From Mycolicibacterium arabiense (lineage in GTDB: Bacteria > Actinomycetota > Actinomycetes > Mycobacteriales > Mycobacteriaceae), in the NCBI RefSeq assembly GCF_010731815.2, contig NZ_AP022593.1, positions 5,766,001-5,830,000 of the forward strand: DNA of 64,000 bases. The letters are read 5' to 3'. This document shows, piece by piece, positions 29,684-37,855 of this stretch (positions are counted from its first letter, which is position 1; each line of letters begins with the position of its first letter). The translations under genes and the position numbers were made by a program. The notes below the pieces were generated by a model. That model was given only the letters and a program-made list of their open reading frames with translations, searched no databases and was not told where the DNA came from.

Positions 29684-29729
29684 TTCTACGACCACGCACC
29701 GACAAAAGCGGCTGACGCCGAGAACGGGC

Positions 29730-29999
29730 TCAGGTGACGGGCGCCAACGCGGCCGTCCGGGCATGACGGATCAGCTCGCCCCAGGCGTTGAACGCTTCGG
29801 TGTCGGCAGCCGACGACGAACCCGCGGCCACGGCGATCAGGCTGGCCGCGACGTTGAACAGTCCCAGCCCGGTCCGGTTGACCACGCCCACCAATTCCTC
29901 GAACGCCGCGCGCTCCGAGCAGCCGCGAAGCCCGACAAGGATGCCGACCGCGACGTCGAGGTCGCGGCGGGATGCGGGTGCAGTGCGTGGCTGGCTCAT
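29730..29999 (-). CDS. ANTAR-domain-only protein (89 aa)
   Basis: An 89-residue protein. After ten residues it is nearly all ANTAR-like: RRDLDVAVGILVGLRGCSERAAFEELVGVVNRTG, then LGLFNVAASLIAVA. ANTAR domains bind paired-hexaloop RNA and prevent termination. Most carry GAF or receiver domains, and this one has none, so its activity must be set by expression or a partner. ATG 29999 follows GAAAGGACG. A GAF-only protein is encoded 1.4 kb away, although no physical link between them is shown. The stretch 30000-30091 holds only the upstream region of this gene. Confidence 0.68.
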   Translation of the reverse strand: MSQPRTAPASRRDLDVAVGILVGLRGCSERAAFEELVGVVNRTGLGLFNVAASLIAVAAGSSSAADTEAFNAWGELIRHARTAALAPVT

Positions 30000-30091
30000 G
30001 ATGCGTCCTTTCGAGAGACACACCCATGGTCGACCTCCAACCGGGCGCGGTCGAGACATCGAAGCAGCGTGAGTCTGAAGGATGGCTGAAC

Positions 30092-32113
30092 TCAGGTCGG
30101 AGCGTTCGCGGGCTGGAAGCCGCCGGTGCTGTCGGCCTCGTCCTCGGCGCGGATCACGTGCACGACCGCGTTGATCAGCGCGAGGTGCGTGAACGCCTGC
30201 GGGAAGTTGCCAAGGTGCCTGCCCGTGCGGGGCTCGATCTCCTCGGCATACAGGTGCAGCGGGCTGGCGAACGACAGCAGTCGTTCGCACAGGTGCTTGG
30301 CGCGGCTGAACTCACCGATCTCGACGAGCGCCGACACCAGCCAGAAGGAGCAGATCGTGAACGTGCCCTCCTCGCCGGACAGGCCGTCGTCGGTCTCCTC
30401 CACGCGGTAGCGCAGCACCAGACCGTCCTCGGTGAGTTCGTCGGCGATGGCAAGCACCGTCGCTCGTACCACCGGATCGTCGGACGGCAGGAACCGCACA
30501 AGCGGTGCCAGCAGCAGTGACGCATCGAGTGCGTCGTCGCCGTAGCGCTGGGTCAGCACGCCGCGCGAGTCGACACCGTGTTCCAGTACGTCGGCCTTGA
30601 TCTCTTCGGCGATCGCGCGCCACTGCTGGGCGTAGCTCTTCTCACCTTGCAGCTCGGCGAGTTTCGAGCCGCGGTCGAGCGCCACCCAGCACATGATCTT
30701 GCTCGAGGTGAAGTGCTTCGGGTCGCCCCGGACCTCCCAGATGCCCCGGTCGGGTTCCTTCCAGTGCTTGATGGCTTCCTCGACCTGGTTCTTGAGCACC
30801 GGCCACAGCATCTCGGGGATCTGCTCGCGCGACTTCGCGTGCAGGTACACCGAATCGAGCATCGTGCCCCAGATGTCGTGCTGCATCTGGTCGAACGCGC
30901 CGTTGCCGATCCGCACGGGCCGCGAGTTGTCGTAGCCCGAAAGGTGATTGAGTTCCTCCTCCACCAGCTGGCGCTCGCCGCCGACGGCGTACATCACCTG
31001 AAGGGGGTGCCGTTCGCCGTTGTTGGCGCCCGAGACGTCGGCGATGAAGGCGAAGAAGTCGTCGGCCTCGCGATCGAGGCCCAGCGTGTAGAGACCCCAC
31101 AGGGCGAACGTGGAGTCGCGGATCCACGAATAGCGGTAGTCCCAATTGCGTTCGCCCTGAGGCGTTTCCGGTAGCGACGTGGTGCTCGCCGCCAACAGTG
31201 CGCCGGTGGGCGAGTAGGTGAGGCCCTTGAGCGTGAGCGCACTGCGCTGCAGGTAGGACCGCCACGGGTGGTCGGGGAAGTCGCCGATGTTGATCCACTG
31301 GCGCCACGACTCGCTCGTCTTCCACATCTTGTCGGCGGCTTCGTCGAACGTCTGCGGCGACGGGTGCTTCGACCAGCTCAGCGCGACGAATACGTTGTCG
31401 CCCTCCGAGAGTCGGGTGCGTGCGCGCGCTTCGTGGCCCTCGAGGCCGATGCGCAGATTGGTGGTCAACCGCAGCGTCGGGTGTGCCTCCGGGTCCTTGC
31501 CCGCGCGCGCGATGGCCTCGCCATATGCTGCCGCCGAGTACTCCCAGGTCGCACTCTGGCGGTGGTAGTCGAACGAGGGCTCGCAGCTCATCACCAGTTC
31601 CACGACACCGCTGACACATCGCACGGTGCGGAGCAGGATGTGCTCGGCATCCCAGTCCATCGGAGTGCGGCGGTGCGTGCGCGACCGGGTGTCCAGGTCG
31701 TGCCAGGGCCCCATCACCAGCGCGTCGCGCACGATGAGCCACCCCGTGTGCGTCTGCCACGTCGTCTCGAGGATCAGGCTGCCCGGCAGGTACCGCCGGG
31801 CAGCCGGGACCGTCACGCCGTAGGGCCCGAGCCGGAAGTGGCCCGCACCGCGGTCGAGGATCGCCCCGAACACGCTGGGGGAGTCGGGGCGCGGCACGCA
31901 CATCCACTCGACCGACCCCGCCGACGAGATGAGGCAGGTGTTCTCGCAGTCGGAGAGGAACGCGTAGTCGGCGATCGGGGGGAACGGATTGCGCAGCCCA
32001 CCGCCCGCGACGTACGGGACGGGAGCGGTGACGGTGAACGGTGCCGCCGGTTCGACGTCGCCGCGGCCGTTCTCGCTGGCGCCGTCCGAGGACTCGGTGT
32101 GCTGCAGGACCAT
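30092..32113 (-). CDS. Glycoside hydrolase family 15 protein, trehalase
   Basis: A 673-residue GH15 enzyme. An N-terminal beta domain contains FPPIADYAFLSDCENTCLIS and MCVPRPDSPSVFG. The catalytic (alpha/alpha)6 barrel follows, with RNWDYRYSWIRDSTFALWGLYTLG near residue 325, GIWEVRGDPKHFTSSKIMCWVALDRG near 465 and EEGTFTICSFWLVSALVE near 580. The positional counterpart Rv2402 and its M. smegmatis relative are trehalases that need phosphate and magnesium. The start is taken as ATG 32113; ATG 32122 and 32125 are close alternatives. The same frame stays open upstream to 33406 across the FAD gene, but that is a compositional artefact. Confidence 0.87.
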   Translation of the reverse strand: MVLQHTESSDGASENGRGDVEPAAPFTVTAPVPYVAGGGLRNPFPPIADYAFLSDCENTCLISSAGSVEWMCVPRPDSPSVFGAILDRGAGHFRLGPYGVTVPAARRYLPGSLILETTWQTHTGWLIVRDALVMGPWHDLDTRSRTHRRTPMDWDAEHILLRTVRCVSGVVELVMSCEPSFDYHRQSATWEYSAAAYGEAIARAGKDPEAHPTLRLTTNLRIGLEGHEARARTRLSEGDNVFVALSWSKHPSPQTFDEAADKMWKTSESWRQWINIGDFPDHPWRSYLQRSALTLKGLTYSPTGALLAASTTSLPETPQGERNWDYRYSWIRDSTFALWGLYTLGLDREADDFFAFIADVSGANNGERHPLQVMYAVGGERQLVEEELNHLSGYDNSRPVRIGNGAFDQMQHDIWGTMLDSVYLHAKSREQIPEMLWPVLKNQVEEAIKHWKEPDRGIWEVRGDPKHFTSSKIMCWVALDRGSKLAELQGEKSYAQQWRAIAEEIKADVLEHGVDSRGVLTQRYGDDALDASLLLAPLVRFLPSDDPVVRATVLAIADELTEDGLVLRYRVEETDDGLSGEEGTFTICSFWLVSALVEIGEFSRAKHLCERLLSFASPLHLYAEEIEPRTGRHLGNFPQAFTHLALINAVVHVIRAEDEADSTGGFQPANAPT

Positions 32114-32169
32114 GCCGCACATCATCGACCGCAAACGCACCCCCCGTCTAGCGGGGCGCGAACCGGGCG

Positions 32170-33432
32170 TCAGCGACGCGCGAAGGCGGGCGCGTGCTCG
32201 GGCAGGGGGCCGATGGCCACGCCGTACGCGGCGACGGCGCGCAGGGCAGGGAAGCGGTTGGCCAACTGGACGGCGCGGGGCGCCTCGCGCAGGCCCTCGG
32301 CGGTGCCGATGGCGGTGGCGATCGCGCGGTCCTGCACGGTCCGCTGCACGCGCTGAATGATGGCCGCGGGCAGCCAGCGCCTCGCCTGCACCGCGGCCAG
32401 GCGGCGCGTGGTCACCGACCGCGAACGCAGCGGGCCGGCCAGGATGCGCGCCGCGGCAACCGCGTCCGCGACCGCCAGATTGATGCCCACGCCACCGATC
32501 GGTGACATGGCGTGAGCGGCGTCGCCGATCAGCAGCAGCCCGTCGGCGTACCACCGGGGCAGCCGGTTCAGTTGCACGTCGAGCAGTTTGACATCGTCGA
32601 AGGACACCAGCTGATCGACGCGGTCGGCCAGCCACGGCACCAGTTCGGTGAGTTCGCGGCGCAGCGAATCGATGCCCTCCTCGCGCATCGTCGCATCGGC
32701 GCCCTTGCGGATCAGGTACGCGATCTGGAAGTAGTCGCCGCGGTCGATCAGGGCACAGCCGTGCCCGAACTGGAACACGCCGTTGAGCCCACGGGGGTCG
32801 TCGGCGTGGCGGGGCAACCGGAACCACCACACGTCCATCGGAGCGCCGAAGTTCCGGGTCTCGAGACCCGCATCGGCGCGCAACGTCGACGAGCGACCGT
32901 CGCACGCCACGGTGAGGTGGGCGTGCATCTGCTTCTCGACCCCGTCGGCGTCGCGGTAGCGCACCCCGGTGACCTTGCCGCCTCCGCCACCCCCCGAGTC
33001 GCTGCGCTCCTGCCCGCCGCTCCGCACCAACCCCAGCACCTCGGTGCTGCGCAGCAATCGGAACGTCGGCTCGGCCTGGGCCGCCGTGGCGAGCAGCTCC
33101 AGGAAGTCCCACTGCGGGACGAGGGCGATGTGCTTGTGCGGCCCGGGCAGCCCGCTCAGGTCGATGTTCAGCGTGGTGTCCTGAATCTTCGCGTTGACGC
33201 CCTCGACCATCCGGTGCGGCAACGCGGCGAACTTCTGCCCGAGGCCGAGTTCGTCGAGCAGGCGCAGGGTGCTCGCGTGCACCGTGTCGCCGCGGAAGTC
33301 GCGCAGGAAGTCCGCGTGCTTCTCCATCACCGTCACGTCGACACCGGCGCGTGCGAGCAGCAGAGCCAGCATCATGCCTGCGGGGCCGCCGCCCGCCACC
33401 AGGCACGTCGTCGTCGCGTCGGAGTCGTTCAC
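32170..33432 (-). CDS. FAD-dependent monooxygenase (PHBH fold)
   Basis: A 420-residue flavoprotein with dinucleotide-binding motif VAGGGPAGMMLALLLARAG (residues 11-29) and the second FAD motif LLIGDAAHAMSPIGGVGINLA near residue 300. It belongs to the aromatic hydroxylase family. Residues about 136-151 are a low-complexity insert, RSGGQERSDSGGGGGGK, encoded by a copy of the dispersed mini-repeat (32991-33025) inserted in frame. GTG 33432 is the start, 24 bases from the divergent GTG of the small membrane-protein gene. The substrate is unknown. Confidence 0.82.
   Translation of the reverse strand: MNDSDATTTCLVAGGGPAGMMLALLLARAGVDVTVMEKHADFLRDFRGDTVHASTLRLLDELGLGQKFAALPHRMVEGVNAKIQDTTLNIDLSGLPGPHKHIALVPQWDFLELLATAAQAEPTFRLLRSTEVLGLVRSGGQERSDSGGGGGGKVTGVRYRDADGVEKQMHAHLTVACDGRSSTLRADAGLETRNFGAPMDVWWFRLPRHADDPRGLNGVFQFGHGCALIDRGDYFQIAYLIRKGADATMREEGIDSLRRELTELVPWLADRVDQLVSFDDVKLLDVQLNRLPRWYADGLLLIGDAAHAMSPIGGVGINLAVADAVAAARILAGPLRSRSVTTRRLAAVQARRWLPAAIIQRVQRTVQDRAIATAIGTAEGLREAPRAVQLANRFPALRAVAAYGVAIGPLPEHAPAFARR
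32991..33025 (-). repeat. Dispersed mini-repeat, copy B, inside coding sequence
   Basis: On the minus strand this reads GCGGAGCGGCGGGCAGGAGC, continuing GCAGCGACTCGGGGGG. It shares a 20-base core with copies A and C. It falls within the FAD monooxygenase gene and explains the odd Gly/Ser-rich insert without breaking the frame. Confidence 0.55.
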
Positions 33433-33443
33433 GACAGAGATCG

Positions 33444-33449
33444 TAGGGT
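33444..33449 (+). promoter_or_regulatory. Possible -10 element for a leaderless small-protein transcript
   Basis: TAGGGT lies seven bases before GTG 33457, the same spacing as in front of the two cysteine-rich leader ORFs. It fits the TAnnnT rule for mycobacterial -10 elements, but the motif is weak by itself. Confidence 0.35.
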
Positions 33450-33456
33450 GGTCCGG

Positions 33457-33651
33457 GTGAACGGCATCCTGAATTGGTGGGACGGCGTGGAACTGTGGCT
33501 CTCGGGCCTCGGCTTCGTCGCCCAGACCGTCGTGGTCATGCCCGTCGTCCTGGCGCTGGCCTACGGCGCCGCCGTCGTGCTCGACGGCGCCCTGGGCAAC
33601 GGGATCCGTTTGCTACGTCGTGCCCGCCACGCAGAAGAGGACGAAACGTGA
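33457..33651 (+). CDS. Small membrane protein (64 aa), Rv2401-like position
   Basis: A 64-residue protein starting VNGILNWWDGVELWLSGLGF. One strong membrane helix (VVVMPVVLALAYGAAVVL, about residues 25-42) is followed by a basic stretch RLLRRARHAEEDET. Its stop overlaps the GTG of the next tiny gene, so the two are translated together. M. tuberculosis has two small genes (Rv2401 and Rv2401A) at the same place between the trehalase gene and subI. Function is unknown. Confidence 0.62.
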   Translation: MNGILNWWDGVELWLSGLGFVAQTVVVMPVVLALAYGAAVVLDGALGNGIRLLRRARHAEEDET

Positions 33652-33734
33652 ACGGAATGCCACGCTCGCGTGTCACGCTGATCCTGGTCGCGCTGGTCGT
33701 CCTGGTGATCGTCATGTGGCTGCTCGCCCGGTGA
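33648..33734 (+). CDS. Tiny membrane protein (28 aa), Rv2401A-like position
   Basis: A 28-residue protein of the form VNGMPRSRVTLI followed by LVALVVLVIVMWLLAR, that is, a short basic start and one transmembrane helix. GTG 33648 overlaps the previous stop as GTGA. The overlap, the perfect helix and the syntenic position support it as real despite its size. It may be a regulatory subunit for a membrane complex, but nothing in the sequence names a partner. Confidence 0.5.
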   Translation: MNGMPRSRVTLILVALVVLVIVMWLLAR

Positions 33735-33746
33735 TGCCGCAATAGC

Positions 33747-33780
33747 GGTCCCCGGTCGCTCCGCTCCTGCCCGCCGGGGG
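33747..33780 (-). repeat. Dispersed mini-repeat, copy C
   Basis: On the minus strand it reads CCCCCGGCGGGCAGGAGCGG, continuing AGCGACCGGGGACC. It lies between the tiny membrane gene and the leader of subI, ten bases before the -10 element of the leader ORF. The core matches copies A and B, and the flanks are partly self-complementary (CCCCGG and CCGGGG). Confidence 0.55.
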
Positions 33781-33789
33781 GCCCTCTGT

Positions 33790-33795
33790 TATTCT
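33790..33795 (+). promoter_or_regulatory. -10 element for leaderless leader ORF of the sulfate importer
   Basis: TATTCT is placed seven bases before the ATG of the cysteine-rich leader ORF at 33803. With that spacing transcription would begin at the ATG itself. Confidence 0.5.
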
Positions 33796-33802
33796 TCGCG
33801 CC

Positions 33803-33895
33803 ATGCATGCAGCGTCCGGCAGCACCGAGGGCCACGTCTTGGCCCTCATTGCCGTGGGTTCCTGCGCTGTTGCAGACGTTTCCTGTTGTCGCTGA
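33803..33895 (+). CDS. Leader peptide with clustered Cys codons upstream of subI
   Basis: A 30-residue frame running from ATG to TGA: MHAASGSTEGHVLALIAVGS followed by CAVADVSCCR. Three of its last ten codons are Cys, two of them adjacent (TGT TGT) just before the stop. It lies 118 bases before the subI start. In M. smegmatis, polycysteine leaderless small ORFs are reported to act as cysteine-responsive attenuators of sulfur operons, and this one has the same features and the same downstream genes. It would let ribosome stalling at low Cys-tRNA open the downstream genes. Confidence 0.68.
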   Translation: MHAASGSTEGHVLALIAVGSCAVADVSCCR

Positions 33896-33920
33896 CCCAG
33901 CCCGTTCGCGGTTTGGCGTC

Positions 33921-33942
33921 GGCTCGCGTGCTCGTTCGAGCC
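33921..33942 (+). promoter_or_regulatory. Candidate attenuator hairpin in subI leader
   Basis: GGCTCG (33921-33926) and CGAGCC (33937-33942) can form a six-base stem with a ten-base loop. It starts 25 bases after the leader ORF stop and ends about 70 bases before subI. It could be part of the structure controlled by translation of the cysteine leader. No U tract follows. Confidence 0.35.
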
Positions 33943-34013
33943 TTGAACTCTCACCTTCGCCTTTCCGTCGTGAACGGGGTCCACAGCTTCCCCACCCCCT
34001 AGGAAAGGCAGTC

Positions 34014-35054
34014 ATGCCCACTCTCAAGCCCAAGGCCACGAAGTCCTGGCTGTCCGTCGGCGCCCTGGCGCTCACCGCCACGTTGCTCGCCGGCTGCGGC
34101 GGCGGCGCGAGTGACGTCGCAGGCGGCGATGGCGCAGGCGATGCGGACACCACGCTGACGCTCGTCGCCTACGCCGTGCCGGAACCAGGATGGAGCAAGA
34201 TCATCCCGGCTTTCACCGCGACCGAGGCAGGCAAGGGCGTCGCAGTGACCACGTCCTACGGCGCATCGGGCGACCAGTCCCGTGCCGTGGTCGACGGCAA
34301 GCCCGCCGACATCGTCAACTTCTCCGTCGAGCCCGACGTGACCCGGCTGGTGAAGGCCGACAAGGTCGCGAAGGACTGGAACGCCGACGCCACCAAGGGC
34401 GTGCCCTTCGGTTCGGTGGTCTCGCTGGTCGTCCGCAAGGGCAACCCGAAGAACATCAAGGACTGGGACGACCTGCTGCAGCCCGGCCTCGAGGTGGTCA
34501 CTCCGAGCCCGCTGAGCTCCGGTTCGGCCAAGTGGAACCTGCTGGCGCCCTACGCGGCGAAGAGCAACGGCGGCAAGGACGCCCAGGCCGGTCTCGACTT
34601 CGTCAACAAGCTGGTCACCGAGCACGTCAAGACCCGCCCGGGGTCGGGCAGGGAGGCCACCGACGTGTTCCTGCAGGGCACCGGTGACGTGCTGATCAGC
34701 TACGAGAACGAGGCGATCAACGTCGAGCGGCAGGGCAAGGACGTCGAGCACGTCAACCCGCCGCAAACCTTCAAGATCGAGAACCCCGTCGCGGTCGTCA
34801 CCGGCAGCGCACACCAGGAGCAGGCCAACGCGCTGAAGAACTTCCTCTACACCCCCGAGGGTCAGAAGGTGTGGGCCGAGGCAGGCTTCCGCCCCGTCGA
34901 CCCCGCGGTGGCCGAGCAGTTCGCCGCCGACTTCCCGACGCCAGAGAAGCTGTGGACCATCGCCGATCTGGGCGGTTGGAGCGCCGTCGATCCCGCACTG
35001 TTCGACAAGGACAACGGGTCGGTCACCAAGATCTACAAGCAGGCGACTGGATGA
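34014..35054 (+). CDS. subI: Sulfate-binding lipoprotein
   Basis: A 346-residue sulfate/thiosulfate-binding protein of the ABC importer. The signal peptide is followed by lipobox LLAGC (Cys near residue 27). Typical blocks are LTLVAYAVPEPGWSKIIPAF, VTTSYGASGDQSRAV (anion-binding loop), DIVNFSVEPDVTRLVKA and the TRPGSGREATDVFLQGTGDVLISYENEA region. ATG 34014 has AGGAAAGG upstream. Its stop overlaps cysT by four bases. Expression is probably set by the cysteine leader upstream. Confidence 0.92.
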   Translation: MPTLKPKATKSWLSVGALALTATLLAGCGGGASDVAGGDGAGDADTTLTLVAYAVPEPGWSKIIPAFTATEAGKGVAVTTSYGASGDQSRAVVDGKPADIVNFSVEPDVTRLVKADKVAKDWNADATKGVPFGSVVSLVVRKGNPKNIKDWDDLLQPGLEVVTPSPLSSGSAKWNLLAPYAAKSNGGKDAQAGLDFVNKLVTEHVKTRPGSGREATDVFLQGTGDVLISYENEAINVERQGKDVEHVNPPQTFKIENPVAVVTGSAHQEQANALKNFLYTPEGQKVWAEAGFRPVDPAVAEQFAADFPTPEKLWTIADLGGWSAVDPALFDKDNGSVTKIYKQATG

Positions 35055-35935
35055 CCGCAGGGGTAGCCCCCAATCCCGAGGCGGCTCGGCCCGAGGTCAT
35101 CGGCAACGGTGACCGCGGGCGCGCGCCCAGCCGATTCAGCCGCGGGTACGGGTCGACGGGTCTACGAGTCGGCGCGGCGACGCTGTGGCTCAGCGTCATC
35201 GTGCTGCTCCCGCTCGCGGCCATCCTCTGGCAGGCCGCCGGCGGCGGATGGGAGGCCTTCTGGGAGGCCATCACGTCGAACGCGGCGATGGCCTCGTTCC
35301 GGGTGACGATCACCGTCTCCATCGGCGTCACCCTGGTCAACCTGGTGTTCGGATTGCTGGTCGCCTGGGTGCTCACCCGCGACGAATTCCCTGGCAAGCG
35401 ACTGGTCGACGCCGTCATCGACCTGCCGTTCGCGCTGCCGACCATCGTGGCGAGCCTCGTCATGCTCGCGCTGTACGGGCCGAACAGCCCGGTCGATCTG
35501 CACCTGCAGCACACCAAGTGGGGCATAGGCGTCGCGCTGCTGTTCGTCACGCTGCCCTTCGTGGTCCGCTCCGTTCAGCCCGTGCTGCTCGAACTCGACC
35601 GCGAGGTCGAAGAGGCGGCCGCGTCCCTCGGCGCGAACAACGTCACCATCTTCACGCGGGTGATCCTGCCCGCACTGCTGCCCTCGCTGCTGTCGGGCGC
35701 GGGCCTCGCGTTCTCACGCGCGATCGGCGAGTTCGGCTCCGTCGTCCTCATCGGCGGTGCCGTACCCGGCGAGACCGAGGTGTCGTCACAGTGGATCCGC
35801 ACGCTGATCGAGAACGACGACCGCACGGGCGCGGCGGCCATCTCCATCGTGCTGCTGGCCATCTCCTTCGTCGTCCTATTCGTGCTGCGCGCGATCGGCT
35901 CGCGCGCCGCCAAGCGTGAGGAGCTGGCGAAGTGA
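35051..35935 (+). CDS. cysT: Sulfate ABC transporter permease CysT
   Basis: A 294-residue permease with six predicted membrane helices. The coupling loop EAAASLGANNVTIFTRVILPALLPSLLSGA lies near residue 195, and FGSVVLIGG follows, as in CysT proteins. The first 35 residues are a hydrophilic extension (TAGVAPNPEAARPEVIGNGD). It overlaps subI and cysW by four bases each, so subunits are made in step. It pairs with CysW to form the membrane channel for sulfate and thiosulfate. Confidence 0.92.
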   Translation: MTAGVAPNPEAARPEVIGNGDRGRAPSRFSRGYGSTGLRVGAATLWLSVIVLLPLAAILWQAAGGGWEAFWEAITSNAAMASFRVTITVSIGVTLVNLVFGLLVAWVLTRDEFPGKRLVDAVIDLPFALPTIVASLVMLALYGPNSPVDLHLQHTKWGIGVALLFVTLPFVVRSVQPVLLELDREVEEAAASLGANNVTIFTRVILPALLPSLLSGAGLAFSRAIGEFGSVVLIGGAVPGETEVSSQWIRTLIENDDRTGAAAISIVLLAISFVVLFVLRAIGSRAAKREELAK

Positions 35936-36744
35936 CGCTGTCGCCGCTGGTCCGCAACCTCCTGCGCTACACCGCGCTTGCCTACATCTTGATCCTGGTC
36001 ATCGTCCCGGTTGGCCTGATCCTCTGGCGGACGTTCGAACCCGGGATCGGCTCGTTCGTCGCGTCGATCGGGACTCCGGCTGCGATATCCGCGCTGCAGC
36101 TGTCGCTGCTCGTCGTCGCGATCGTCGTGCCGCTCAACGTGATCTTCGGCATTCCGACCGCACTGGTGCTGGCACGGAACCGCTTCCGCGGCAAGAGCAT
36201 CCTGCAGGCCATCATCGACCTGCCGTTCGCCGTCTCGCCCGTGGTGGTGGGCGTCGCGCTGATCCTGCTGTGGGGGTCGGCGGGTGCGATGGGCTTCGTC
36301 GAGAACGACTTCGGGCTGAAGATCATCTTCAGCTTCCCCGGCATCGTGCTCGCCAGCATCTTCGTCACCGTGCCGTTCGTCATCCGCGAGGTCGAACCGG
36401 TTCTCCACGAGATAGGCACCGACCAGGAGGAAGCGGCCTCGACGCTCGGTTCCCAATGGTGGCAGACCTTCTGGAAGATCACCCTGCCGTCCATCAGGTG
36501 GGGATTGACCTACGGCATCGTGCTGACGATCGCGCGCACGCTTGGCGAGTTCGGCGCGGTGATCATGGTGTCGTCCAACCTCCCTGGCACGTCCCAGACA
36601 CTCACCCTGCTGGTGTCCGACCGCTACAACCGGGGCCAGGAGTACGGCGCATACGCCATCTCGACCCTCCTGATGGCCGTGGCGGTGTTCGTGCTCATCG
36701 CTCAGGTGATCCTCGATGCGCGCCGAGCGCGCGCGGCGAAATAG
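35932..36744 (+). CDS. cysW: Sulfate ABC transporter permease CysW
   Basis: A 270-residue permease, the partner of CysT, with six helices and the coupling loop EEAASTLGSQWWQTFWKITLPSIRWGLTYG near residue 165. FGAVIMVSSNLPGTSQTL follows, a block seen in CysW proteins. GTG 35932 overlaps the cysT stop. The ATPase gene begins 27 bases after its stop. Confidence 0.92.
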   Translation: MTLSPLVRNLLRYTALAYILILVIVPVGLILWRTFEPGIGSFVASIGTPAAISALQLSLLVVAIVVPLNVIFGIPTALVLARNRFRGKSILQAIIDLPFAVSPVVVGVALILLWGSAGAMGFVENDFGLKIIFSFPGIVLASIFVTVPFVIREVEPVLHEIGTDQEEAASTLGSQWWQTFWKITLPSIRWGLTYGIVLTIARTLGEFGAVIMVSSNLPGTSQTLTLLVSDRYNRGQEYGAYAISTLLMAVAVFVLIAQVILDARRARAAK

Positions 36745-36771
36745 GCTTATCGATGACAAGGATTCGATGAC

Positions 36772-37842
36772 ATGACGACGAACGATACGACCAAGAACGC
36801 GATCACCGTTCGCGGCGCCAACAAGCGCTACGGCGACTTCGTCGCGCTCGACGACATCGACTTCGACGTGCCCGAGGGCTCGCTGACGGCACTGCTCGGG
36901 CCCAGCGGATCCGGTAAGTCGACGCTGCTACGCGCGATCGCCGGACTCGATCAACCCGATACCGGCGCCATCACGATCAAGGGCCAGGACGTCACCGGCG
37001 TCCCGCCGCAGCGGCGCGGGATCGGCTTCGTGTTCCAGCACTACGCGGCGTTCAAGCACCTGACGGTGCGCGACAACGTCGCGTTCGGACTCAAGATCCG
37101 CAAGCGCCCCAAGGCGGAGATCAAGGACAAGGTCGACAACCTGCTCGAGATCGTCGGACTGGCAGGTTTCCAGACCAGGTACCCGAACCAGCTGTCCGGC
37201 GGTCAGCGGCAGCGCATGGCGCTCGCCCGCGCGCTCGCCGTCGACCCGCAGGTGCTGCTCCTAGACGAGCCGTTCGGCGCGCTGGACGCGAAAGTGCGCG
37301 AGGATCTGCGAGCGTGGCTGCGCCGCCTGCACGACGAGGTCCACGTCACCACGGTCCTGGTCACCCACGACCAGGCCGAGGCGCTCGACGTCGCCGACCG
37401 CATCGCCGTTCTGAACAAGGGCCGCATCGAACAGGTCGGCACGCCCAACGAGGTCTACGACACGCCAGCGAGTGCGTTCGTGATGTCGTTCCTCGGCGCG
37501 GTGTCCTCGCTCAACGGTTCACTGGTGCGCCCGCACGACATCCGGGTGGGCCGCAATCCGGACATGGCCATCGCGCAGAGCGATTCGAGCGTGAGTGCGA
37601 CCGGTGTCATCCGCGCCACCATCGATCGAATCGTCATGCTGGGCTTCGAGGTTCGCGTGGAGCTGAGGGGCGCGAACGACAACGCGCCGTTCACCGCGCA
37701 GATCACCCGCGGCGACGCCGAGGCGCTCGGACTGCGGGAGGGCGACACCGTCTACGTACGCGCCACCCGCGTCCCGCCGATTCCCGGCGGGGGAGACCTC
37801 GCCCCGGTCGACGAGGACGCGGCGGCGCTGAGCCAGGCCTGA
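36772..37842 (+). CDS. cysA: Sulfate ABC transporter ATP-binding protein
   Basis: A 356-residue ATPase. Walker A is GPSGSGKST (about 44-52), the signature [15 protein letters not shown] is near 140, and Walker B is [12 protein letters not shown], followed by the H-loop [10 protein letters not shown]. The C-terminal TOBE-like domain (about 240-350) has VRPHDIRVG and fits CysA. It is the last gene of subI-cysTWA and converges with the sirohydrochlorin chelatase gene, with 13 bases between stops. Confidence 0.93.
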   Translation: MTTNDTTKNAITVRGANKRYGDFVALDDIDFDVPEGSLTALLGPSGSGKSTLLRAIAGLDQPDTGAITIKGQDVTGVPPQRRGIGFVFQHYAAFKHLTVRDNVAFGLKIRKRPKAEIKDKVDNLLEIVGLAGFQTRYPNQLSGGQRQRMALARALAVDPQVLLLDEPFGALDAKVREDLRAWLRRLHDEVHVTTVLVTHDQAEALDVADRIAVLNKGRIEQVGTPNEVYDTPASAFVMSFLGAVSSLNGSLVRPHDIRVGRNPDMAIAQSDSSVSATGVIRATIDRIVMLGFEVRVELRGANDNAPFTAQITRGDAEALGLREGDTVYVRATRVPPIPGGGDLAPVDEDAAALSQA

Positions 37843-37855
37843 CCCGGCCCGGAGG

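Noticed and set aside
30092..33406. A single minus-strand frame of 1104 codons spanning trehalase and part of the FAD monooxygenase region
   Set aside because: The upstream half has no recognisable domain and is the alternate frame of the FAD gene. The trehalase has its own start near 32113.
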